Origin: Micromonospora echinofusca
GTDB lineage: Bacteria > Actinomycetota > Actinomycetes > Mycobacteriales > Micromonosporaceae
Assembly: GCF_017614955.1 (NCBI RefSeq)
Contig: NZ_WVUH01000014.1
Location: 1 to 39,812 of the forward strand
Length of the DNA stretch: 39,812 nucleotides
Direction of reading: 5' to 3'
The translations under genes and the position numbers were made by a program. This document shows positions 15,162 to 24,400 of this stretch, in pieces. Every line of letters starts with the position of its first letter. Position 1 is the stretch's first letter. Below the pieces are notes generated by a model. The model made no database searches. It saw only the letters and a list, made by a program, of their open reading frames with translations, and had not been told where the DNA came from.

Positions 15162-18100
15162 CAGTGTCCTTCGTCCGTGTCGACGGCGGCGTGGGCCAGT
15201 GCGGCGACGACCTTGGCTGGTGTGGGCTCCACCAGGTGCCAGCCGTGGCGGGCCAGGTCGGCGCGGTCCTCGGGTGGCATGTGCGGGAAGGCCACGGCGA
15301 TGCGCAGCGTAGGCCAGCAGATGTCGAGCGGGATGCCGTCCGGGCCTTCGGCTCCGATGGTGGGTGGTGTGACGCCGTGGTCGGCGAGGGCGGCGACGAG
15401 TTCCTTTTCGGCCTGGGAGAAGGCTGCCTCGTACAGGTCTGCCCAGGCACCCATCGGCCGCAGTGGCTCGGTGGTGTCCGGTTTGCCGGCGATCGGCTCG
15501 ACGAGGCTGGTCGTCGTCACGTCGGTCGGCCAGTCGCGCGGGCCGAGCGCGTTCGCGAGCCGCAGCCAGGCACGCCAGGAGGCGGCGTGTTTCTCGTCGA
15601 GCATCTCGCTCCGGTCGTCGAGTACGACCGCGACCTCGACGACGGCGGTGGACCGCATCTCGACGACAGCCGCGAGGGAACCGTTGCGATGCAGGTGGAC
15701 GCGACGCTCGCCGGTAGGCGACTGCTCCCCGAGCAAAACCGCCCGGCCCACCTGGGCCAGGGAGACGTCCGAGGGGATCTGCAGTGGTTGCGCCCCGGTG
15801 GACAGGAACATCGGTACGGCGCGTGCCGCGGCCCGCACCCCGGTCGGGTTCGGCTCGCGAACCCAGCCGACCAACCAGTCGACGAGCCCTCGGCCCAGGG
15901 CCTTGTAGGCCTCCGGGGGTGCCTGGAATCCGGGCACGTTCATCAGGCTGCCGGCCAGGGTGGCGTTCCACCACGGTGGCGGCACGTGGGTGCCGGTCTC
16001 GGCGGCGGCGATGTCGGCGCTGGTGAGGGCGACCACCAGCATGCCCAGGTCACGCAGGTGGGCGCGCTTGACGGCGTCGTCGGCGAGCCGGTTCACGGCG
16101 GCGGTGGCGTGGTAGGCGCGGCCGTCGGTGAAGATCGCGACGTCGGGCACGGTCGTGTCGTTGGCCTTGAGCAGGAAGTCCGGCCGCGAGCCGGCGACGT
16201 TCACCTGCGGTGTCAGCGTCCAGTGCCGGGGCGTGCCGGGCAGAGTGAACCGGGCGACGTTGCCGACCGGTGACGGTGTCTCGGTGACCGCCGCGCCAGA
16301 CCGGCGCAGTCGACCGAGGAACACCCGGTGGAAGGCGCGCTCCAGGTGGGACTCTGGTTCGTCGTGCGGGGCCACCTTGGTCACCGTCCAGGTCGTGTCC
16401 TCGGCCGTCTGCTCGTCGGGCGCCAATCCGAGCAGGGTGCGCAGATGCCGTTCGGCCGAGGCCCGCGAAACCCGGCGGATCACTCCCGGTGGGGTGAACG
16501 GTAGCAGGCAGCGATGGCAGGCGAGGCGCTCCTCGACGCGGCATGCGCAGTCCCGTACCCGGTTCCAGGCAAGGATCAGCAGCTGACGGAAGTCGTCCGA
16601 GTCGGCGATGCCGGCCAGATAACCGGTACCGCCGGCGACGGTGTCGTGCAGCAGGATCGCGTCGTGGTTGTCGCTGCCGTCGGACAGCGTCGGATCGACG
16701 ACCTGCTCGACCCGGATGTGGTCGGGGTGGCCACCCATCTGCTCGCGCAGGCCCAGCAGCAGCGCCGCGGACAGGCTCGGGACGGCGAAGTCGTCGCCGA
16801 GGCTGACCGTGTGGGGCAACCGGACAAGCAGCCCTTGGGTGCGCAACGTCCGGGACAGGGCCACGGTGCTGGTCACCTCGGTCGACGAGGTACGGTGCGG
16901 GCACCAGGGTCGGTGCTCGTGGGGACGGTTGCGGCCCGTCTCGGTGTCGCGTTTTCCGCAGCCGGAGCAGACCCGGAACAGCGTTCCCTGCCGCTCTGCT
17001 CCCGAGATGGTCCGGGTCGGACCGTGCCCGGCAGGCCCGAGATTGAGCCAGCGGATGTCGACCGAGCGCAGGTACGTGCAGCCCAGCCCGACCCCCTCGG
17101 CGAACCATCGCCCCATCATGTTTTCCGGGTCCACGTCGACGGTCGCCACGATCTGGAACGCCACGCGGCCGCGCTCGTCACGCCGGTCCGAGATCGCCAC
17201 CTCGTCGCGGCGCAACTCGGCCGAGACCCGGGTCAGCTCCACCACGTCGAGACGCTGTCCGGTGTCGTGGATGCCACGGCTGCCGCAGCGAGGACAGGAG
17301 ACCGGGGTGACTTCTCTGCCGGCCAGGGCCAGGTCGGCGGCGTACCCGCAGTCCGGGCAGAACGCCCACGTTCGGATCGACGCGCCGTCCAGACCGAGAT
17401 CCACGGCGTCGATCTCGATCTCCCAGCCCCGGGCGTAGAACGTCGCCCCGGGTGCGAACTCGCGCAGGGCGTTCGCCGAGCCACGCTGGAACTGCGCACT
17501 GTCGTACCGGTACCCGTCGTCGTCCGGGTCGATCCACGACAGGCCGACGTCCAGGGTGACGGTGTCGTCGAGCAGGGTGTAGTTGGGCAGCAGCCCGTAC
17601 TCCTCCAGGACACCGATCCAGTAGCTGCTGCGCAGATGGGCCAGCTGGCCGGTGGTCAACTGCCGGGTCGCCTGCGCAGACCGCAGCGCCTGCCGGTCGT
17701 CCTCGGTCACCGCAGGCGACTGCGCCCGGGCCTCCAGATCGGGAAGCAGCTCGGTGATCTTCGCCCGGCGCTGTTCGAGAATCGCGACCGTTTGCTGCCA
17801 GCGCTCGCTCGCCTCCCGGACGCGCCGGGCGAATCCGCTGCTACGCGGGCCGGCCTTCGGCACCAGCCAGTCCCGCAGTCCGTCCACCACCTCGCCGGGT
17901 AGGTCGGTGAACGTGGCGACGAACCGGGTCAGGTCCTGCTCCCAGGACTGCTCGGCGCGCGACACCAGATCGCCGAGGAAGGTGCCCGGCGCGTAGGACC
18001 CGATCGCGCCTGCCGCCCGGCTCGGGTGCCGACAGCCCTGCTCGCGGGCCGACGCGTCGATCAGGTACGCGGTGTACTGGCGGCGCAGGATCTCCTCGGC

Positions 18101-21100
18101 CGCCAGATAGGTCGCCGGTGGTCGCACCTCACCGTCGATGACCGACAGTGGGTCGCCGAGCTTCGGCAGATGTTCACCGCGACCGGTGACGAACGCCAGG
18201 TCGAAGGCGTTGCCGGTGAGGCGCCCGGCCCGGCCGACCCGTTGAAGGTAGGAGGCGACGGTGCGGGGCAGCGAGGCGAGGAACACCGCCGACAGGTCAC
18301 CGATGTCGATGCCCATCTCCAGGGTGGGCGTGGCGACCAGCACGTTCGGCGCCTGCGGACTGGTCGCCGCTCCCCGGAATCCGTCCTCGTACGCCAGGCG
18401 TGTCTGGTCGTCGAGCAGGCTGGTGTGTTCCCGGGCGACGACGCGCCGCATGTCCGGGGAGGCGTAGAGACGGCGGTAGAAGTTGTCCGACAGTGGCGTG
18501 GGCTGCAGCCGTCCACGGCATCGCACGTTCAGGCAGGGCGCCCCGGAGAGCTGGGCGACGGTGGCGACACCGCTGGGCGTGCTGCCCCGGCAGGTGTCGC
18601 AGACCAGCAGGTGTCGCCCGGCGGCCAGGTCGGCCTCGTCGGTCGGGGCCACCACCACCCCGGCGGCGGGCAGGGCGTAGACGGTGGCCCCGGACTGGCT
18701 GGTCGTCGTGGTGAGCACGCCGTCGCGGGCGAGCCGGTCGAACAGCAGCCGGGCGAGCCGGCCCCCGTCGAGGGGTGAGACGTCGAGCACCCGCGACGTC
18801 CAGCGGGCGTACCAGGACTGGGACGAGGTCACCGGGTCGAGATGGGAGTAGTTGGTAGGCCCCGGTGAGCCACCGACCTTCGGGTACGCCGGTCGCGGTC
18901 GGTCGCGGGGGAACGCCGGCATGCCGTCGCTGCGGCGCCGACCGCCCCAGATCGACCAGTCACGGCCGTCCTCGGCGCGATACTGGTCGAACCACGGATG
19001 CTCGATCGCCCCCTGGGCCCGCATCCGGTCCAGCACACCGCGCACCCACTGCACCAGGACGTCGTCACCGATGCCGGCCGACCCCAGACGCTCCTGCCAG
19101 GCGGTGCCGTTCAGGGCTGCCCGGGCCAGTCCCGCGATACGTGCGGGCAGGCCCGCCTCGATCTCGACCGCGACGGAACCGGTCAGCTCCAGCGTACGGC
19201 CGGTGCGTGAGTTCAACCCGAACTCCAGGGCGGCATCCAGGGCGAGCCGTTTGCGCACTCGGGAATGCACCGGCGTCGGCACGGCCCGCTGCCGCGGCGC
19301 CTGCCAGAACGGCGCGAACGACTCCCGGTCGGCGCAGTCCGGCGCCAGGATCCGATACCGCCGGACCGGGTCGTCACCCGCCTTCGCCAGCACCTCCCCC
19401 ACCAGCCGGTCGAGGGTCAACGCCCCCTCCGCGACCGCCTCGTGCAACACCGAGCGCAGCGTCAGCGTGTGCGACCGGGCCTGCACGAAACCGGCCCGAT
19501 GCGCGGCGTCCTGCACCGAGTCGGTGAAGACCAGGGCTTTCTTCTCCTCCGACGCCAGCTTCGGCGCCCCGAACAGGGTGGACAGCGACACCGACAGCAG
19601 CGTGGCGATCGCGCTGCCCAGGAACCGGATGCCGTCCTCCTGCCCGCACGACGGGCAGGTGTCCTTGCGGCTGAGCTCGTCGGCGGCGTCCCCGACGTTC
19701 GTCAGCACCGGCAGGACCCAACCGTCCCGCAGATCTGGATCGTCGAGGTCGACCCTGCCCCGCAACTCCCGGCTGCGTACCGCGAACCACACCAGCCCCT
19801 CGACCGGCGACTCGTCGTCGGACCGGACGACGACGGCCTCGCCGGGCGCGTACAGCAACGGCCGGAACCGGCCCTCCCGGACGGCGTGCTGTCGGCGGAT
19901 GCTCTCGTCGTCCGGGGCCAGGCTGTCACCCACCGGGGCGAGCCCGACACCCCACCCGGAGCGCCCACAGTGCCGGCAGAAGATCGCCGGGAACGACGGG
20001 CGGGCCTCCTCGGCCTCGTCGTCGGCGACCACCGGCCCGTCGTCGCTCCACCGGAACCGGGCCGTGGCCGCCGCAGCCCGATCGATGCGGGTCAGCTCCC
20101 GCACCCACAGATGCACGTCAACCGACAACGCATCACGGCCGACGACCTTGCGCACGTGACCGAGCATCGCCAAGATCTGCGACAGCAACGCCTCGATCTG
20201 CTCCGACTCGCCCTGCGGACCGAACACCCGCAGGGCGAGGTCGCCGAGCGCGACGGCCTGACCGGCCGTCCGCGCCATCTCGATCACGAGCGGATGCGCC
20301 CGGCACAACGCCGACATCAACTCCGGCGCCGCACCGGCGAGCTCGTCGCTGGTCACCCCGTAGAGCAGACCGAGCACGGCGTACGCGGCTTCCGCGCCGG
20401 AGGCGTCCACGCTCACCTCGGGCAGCGGCCGAAGCCCCGTAGCGCGCAGCTGGTTGACGCTCTTCGGCGTGAAACCCGCCGCCGCAACCGCCTCGGCGGC
20501 ACCGTCCACCCACTCCGCAAGGCTGCGCCGCGTCTCGGTGACCACCGACGTGGAGTCGAACCGTTCCCCGAAGACGGTGTGGGCGAACTCCCGCATCACC
20601 GACGGGTCACCCTTGTCGCCCAACGTCGCGGACGTCGCGACCGGTGTCATCAGACCCAACGGCCGGGACCGAGCCGCAGCGTCGATCAGCGGGTCGTCGT
20701 CACGCCAGTGGCTCTTGAGCGCCAGCCCGAGCCGGCGCAGCAGCATCGCCACGTCCGTGCCCTGCGCACCGTCGTAGGTGTGGAACTCGTCCAACACCAG
20801 GTAGCGCAGGCTCGTCGCCGACTGCCGCCACAACTCCTGGTCCTCCGACCGCAGCAGCAACTGGTCGAGCATCTTGTAGTTGGTGAGCAGCAGGTCCGGG
20901 GCGCTGTCCCGGATCGCCGTCCGGTCCGTGACAAGCCCATCCGGAGTGACCACGGTGCGGGTGGCAACCTCCTGCCCGGTGTAGAGCGCGGCCGTCACCC
21001 CGGCCAACGCAGGCTGCGTGGTGAGCAGCCTGGTCAACCGCGCCGCCTGGTCGTTGGCGAGCGCGTTCATCGGATACAGGATCAGCGCCTTCGTGCCGGT

Positions 21101-21499
21101 CACCCCCTCGCGGCGGGCCCGGATCACATGGTCGAGGATCGGATGCAGGAACGCCTCGGTCTTGCCCGAACCCGTACCGGTCGTGACCAGCGTCGGCAAC
21201 GGCCGGCGAGGTTCGCCACCGACCGCCGACGCCAACCGGGCGAACGCCGCCGCCTGGTGACCGTAGGGCGGAAAACCCTCGTACCACTCCAGGCTGCCCC
21301 GCCACCCCTCGTCAGCAGGCCGGAACGGCAACCGTAGCCGCACGTACGGGCCCTTGAACATGCCGGTGTCCGGATCGGACAAAAACTGGTCCAGGCCGTC
21401 GCGGGCGTCCCCGTCGGTGAGCCCGAAAGTCGTCGTCAGGTAGTCGACCAGTCCCTGCCGGATCCGGGCTGCCTGGAAGGTGGGCAGCAGCTCGGTCAC
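15161..21499 (-). CDS. Giant DEAD/DEAH helicase with DUF1998, DruE-like
   Basis: This 2,112-residue SF2 helicase starts at a GTG whose codon overlaps the drmMI stop (GTGA). Seen are Walker A TTGTGSGKTEAF (about residue 108), DEFH box LVLDEFHTYDGAQG (about 236), VATSATLG (about 290) and motif VI YLQRVGRAGR (about 1086). Several zinc clusters follow (CRHCG, CPSCG, CDTC, CPDCG with CPRCG), and an MZB/DUF1998 region CACRVEERLACHRCL is at about 1650. A C-terminal extension carries a restriction-fold-like segment SRPDFLLK ... VAIFTDGRAYH (about 1765-1800) and a second, poorer one near the end (PLDICW ... IAVAF). Length and architecture match Druantia DruE better than any DISARM protein. Assignment to that family is inference. 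Confidence 0.85.
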   Translation of the reverse strand: MTELLPTFQAARIRQGLVDYLTTTFGLTDGDARDGLDQFLSDPDTGMFKGPYVRLRLPFRPADEGWRGSLEWYEGFPPYGHQAAAFARLASAVGGEPRRPLPTLVTTGTGSGKTEAFLHPILDHVIRARREGVTGTKALILYPMNALANDQAARLTRLLTTQPALAGVTAALYTGQEVATRTVVTPDGLVTDRTAIRDSAPDLLLTNYKMLDQLLLRSEDQELWRQSATSLRYLVLDEFHTYDGAQGTDVAMLLRRLGLALKSHWRDDDPLIDAAARSRPLGLMTPVATSATLGDKGDPSVMREFAHTVFGERFDSTSVVTETRRSLAEWVDGAAEAVAAAGFTPKSVNQLRATGLRPLPEVSVDASGAEAAYAVLGLLYGVTSDELAGAAPELMSALCRAHPLVIEMARTAGQAVALGDLALRVFGPQGESEQIEALLSQILAMLGHVRKVVGRDALSVDVHLWVRELTRIDRAAAATARFRWSDDGPVVADDEAEEARPSFPAIFCRHCGRSGWGVGLAPVGDSLAPDDESIRRQHAVREGRFRPLLYAPGEAVVVRSDDESPVEGLVWFAVRSRELRGRVDLDDPDLRDGWVLPVLTNVGDAADELSRKDTCPSCGQEDGIRFLGSAIATLLSVSLSTLFGAPKLASEEKKALVFTDSVQDAAHRAGFVQARSHTLTLRSVLHEAVAEGALTLDRLVGEVLAKAGDDPVRRYRILAPDCADRESFAPFWQAPRQRAVPTPVHSRVRKRLALDAALEFGLNSRTGRTLELTGSVAVEIEAGLPARIAGLARAALNGTAWQERLGSAGIGDDVLVQWVRGVLDRMRAQGAIEHPWFDQYRAEDGRDWSIWGGRRRSDGMPAFPRDRPRPAYPKVGGSPGPTNYSHLDPVTSSQSWYARWTSRVLDVSPLDGGRLARLLFDRLARDGVLTTTTSQSGATVYALPAAGVVVAPTDEADLAAGRHLLVCDTCRGSTPSGVATVAQLSGAPCLNVRCRGRLQPTPLSDNFYRRLYASPDMRRVVAREHTSLLDDQTRLAYEDGFRGAATSPQAPNVLVATPTLEMGIDIGDLSAVFLASLPRTVASYLQRVGRAGRLTGNAFDLAFVTGRGEHLPKLGDPLSVIDGEVRPPATYLAAEEILRRQYTAYLIDASAREQGCRHPSRAAGAIGSYAPGTFLGDLVSRAEQSWEQDLTRFVATFTDLPGEVVDGLRDWLVPKAGPRSSGFARRVREASERWQQTVAILEQRRAKITELLPDLEARAQSPAVTEDDRQALRSAQATRQLTTGQLAHLRSSYWIGVLEEYGLLPNYTLLDDTVTLDVGLSWIDPDDDGYRYDSAQFQRGSANALREFAPGATFYARGWEIEIDAVDLGLDGASIRTWAFCPDCGYAADLALAGREVTPVSCPRCGSRGIHDTGQRLDVVELTRVSAELRRDEVAISDRRDERGRVAFQIVATVDVDPENMMGRWFAEGVGLGCTYLRSVDIRWLNLGPAGHGPTRTISGAERQGTLFRVCSGCGKRDTETGRNRPHEHRPWCPHRTSSTEVTSTVALSRTLRTQGLLVRLPHTVSLGDDFAVPSLSAALLLGLREQMGGHPDHIRVEQVVDPTLSDGSDNHDAILLHDTVAGGTGYLAGIADSDDFRQLLILAWNRVRDCACRVEERLACHRCLLPFTPPGVIRRVSRASAERHLRTLLGLAPDEQTAEDTTWTVTKVAPHDEPESHLERAFHRVFLGRLRRSGAAVTETPSPVGNVARFTLPGTPRHWTLTPQVNVAGSRPDFLLKANDTTVPDVAIFTDGRAYHATAAVNRLADDAVKRAHLRDLGMLVVALTSADIAAAETGTHVPPPWWNATLAGSLMNVPGFQAPPEAYKALGRGLVDWLVGWVREPNPTGVRAAARAVPMFLSTGAQPLQIPSDVSLAQVGRAVLLGEQSPTGERRVHLHRNGSLAAVVEMRSTAVVEVAVVLDDRSEMLDEKHAASWRAWLRLANALGPRDWPTDVTTTSLVEPIAGKPDTTEPLRPMGAWADLYEAAFSQAEKELVAALADHGVTPPTIGAEGPDGIPLDICWPTLRIAVAFPHMPPEDRADLARHGWHLVEPTPAKVVAALAHAAVDTDEGH

Positions 21500-24400
21500 G
21501 AACGCTCCCGTAACCGCTGCTCGAAGACGGCGTACGCCTGCCGCATGTCCGCCTCCCGATCCAGGGTGACGAACGGCAGCTCGTAGGTGTAGGTGTAGCC
21601 GGCCTGGTTGGTGGCGGTCCGCTCCTCTGCGGTGATCCGGTCGCCCTTCTTGCGCCACGCCGTGAGCACCGAATTCGGCACCAGCCGACCGTTGGTGTCG
21701 TAGAAGTAGACGTTACGGTCGTAGCCGCGCAACACGGCGAACTGGGTGCGATAGATCGAGCACAGCTCGTCGGCGGTCAACCCGAGCATCAACGCCACCA
21801 GCGCATCGATCTCGACCAGCGCCTGGCGCCGGTCGGCAGCGATCCGCAACGGCGTGTCGGGAGTCCACTCCGGGCTAACCTGCCCCAGCGGCGCCCACCG
21901 CCGGTGGGCGAACCCGCCTGTCCAGGTGTCCTCGCCGAAGTCGTCCTGACAACCCTCCCGCCACAGGTCTGAATACGCGCTGGTAACGCAGTTGAGGCGC
22001 AAGGAACGCAGAATGATCTCTTCAACCAGAAGATGATCGGAGTTGATCGACAGTCGTCCGATGGTGCCGAAGAGGATCTCGGACTTCGGCGCGCTACGAA
22101 CGGAGTAGTCGGACACGATCGACGAGAGAAAGCCGCAAACGAGTGCCAGGCGGGCGAGACTATAGTCCGAAAGAGCCAGCGTGTGAACCGGATGAACGTG
22201 GGCGGCACCGGGCGGGATGATGGCCGGGATCAAAGTCCGTTCGCCTTGGTTGGCGGCCATGCGGCGCCAGGCGATGCGGTAGTGGTCGCGGGCGGGGTCG
22301 GGATGGTCTTCGTCGCCCCAGTCGGTGTAGGCACAGTCGTAGTCATAGCGGTCACCAATGGGCTGATAGGCGGTGGCCGGGATCGCGTCGGCCGGCAGCT
22401 GCTCGAAGTCCGTCGCGGACCAGTCCTGGTTGTTGCGCATGGTCGGGTTCGGGTTCTTGTAGAGGGGCGTCGCCACGAACAGGTGAGGCCCTTGCAGGAT
22501 CACGTCGTCCCAGGACGCCGGCACCGCCCACTCCGACTCGAAATAGCCCTTGCGTCGATCGGTTGTCTCGTTCCAGCCCTGCGAGAACCGGAGCCCGAGG
22601 GTGCTCATACGCTTGGCAAGCGACAGTTTCCTCAGCACGACAGCCGTAGATTGGTTCACCGCGTAAACCATCCGGGTCTGTCGGATCGGAACCTCGTCGT
22701 TTTCCATGGTCGCATGCCAGGCATGCAGCGTTTCGTCGGTGACGCGAGTGATCCGCGACCCGTGTGGACGTATGTCCCAGTTGCCGTCGTCGTCCTTCAG
22801 ACCTGGCTCGGGTCCGGAGCTGTCGTGAACAAGCGAACGGACCGCCGCATCGGGGTGATAAAGCCAACTCGCTTGGGTAAACGCAGGTGCATTACGCCGA
22901 GATCCGTGCACCGTGATGCCGTAGTGCTTATGGTCTTCGATTTCAAAGAGCCTGAGTTCGTTGACGAAGTGCCAATGGCGCCGCAGGCGGAGATACAACT
23001 CTGAGCGGAGCAGCCCCGCCTTCTCATCGGTGAAGTGCGAGTTCAGGTGGATCATGCCGATCAAGCCGCGCTTCGACCCGTGCCGCCACATCACCTCCAT
23101 GAAGCACCGGTAGAGGTCGGGTCGCAGCCCGGCAAGATGCGGATATTGGGACGTGGCGCTGACAGCAGAACCGACACAGACCGTGTCCGCGATACCGTCG
23201 ATGACGAATTCCGTCATGCCAGGCAGGGCGAGGGTGGTGGATCGCTTCTCGGTGATCTTTGCCTGGGTGGGCTTAAGCGCGAGCTGCCACCATGGGTCAC
23301 CCTCGGCCAGCAGCGCTGCGACATCGACATCGGGCCGGACCCACGGCGGGTTGCCGACTTGCAGGTCGAAGCCGCCGCGTGCGAACACCGTGGCGAAGTC
23401 GAGGTTCCAGTGGAAGAAGCCCTGCCGTTGGGCGACCCGCTCGCAGACGACCAGCCATGGGTTCTTCTGGAGCACCTCGTCGATCGATTCGGCGCTGGCG
23501 AAGCCGAGCTCCATGCGTTCGGCCTCGTCCAATTCTTTCCAGCTCATTCCGGCACCGAAGCGCAGCTCGACCGGCTTGCGCTTGTGCACGTCCGGGTTGC
23601 GGCCCAACAGTGCCTGAAGGCCGGTGATCCACTGGGCGGCCGTCGGCGGCTCGACCACAGTGCCGTTCACGGTGGCGAGATGATCGGTGAGGGGCCAGAA
23701 CCACAGCGCGGTCCAGGCGTCCATCGCTCGCCGTAGCCGTCGGTAGGCGCCATTCTGGTCGGCGAGTGCCTTCTCGATCTGCTCGCGGGTCACCGCCCCG
23801 CCGACTGGCAGCTCACCCGCTCCCCATACGGGGATCGACCGGCGGATCTGCGCTTCGGCGATGGTCAGCCGGCGGTAGGCGATCTGCCACAGTGCCTCGA
23901 CACGGTGCGCGAGTTCCGCGTACGCATCGATCTGGGTCTTGGTGGGTTTGTTCCGGGTGCCGGTGCGCCATCTCTTGAGCTTCTTGGCGGCGTCAGGGGC
24001 GAGGGCGGCAGCCTCTTTCGCGTCGGCGGCGGAGCCCCAGCCGTCGGCGGGCAGCAGGAAGTGGTGGATGCCGTCGGTGGCGATGCGCCCGGCGTCGATG
24101 TCCTCGAGCAGCGAGGTCAGCGGCACCTCCTGCGGTACGGCGCCCAGCCACGACTTGTCGGCGACCTGGCTGCGGCGGTAGACGGCGCGACGTGCTCCGA
24201 TCAGCGAGTTGCCGCGGCGCAGGTGCAGGCCGAACCACGGCGCGGACAGGCCCTCGACCATGGTGTCGAGCCACAGGGAGATCTCGGCGAGTTCGACGGC
24301 GGTCTCGTTGAGGTCGACGCCGTAGACGTTGTGCAGGGCTAGGTATGCCTTGACCTCCTGCAAGCGTTTCGGGTACTCCTCCGGGGCGATGCGCTGTTCG

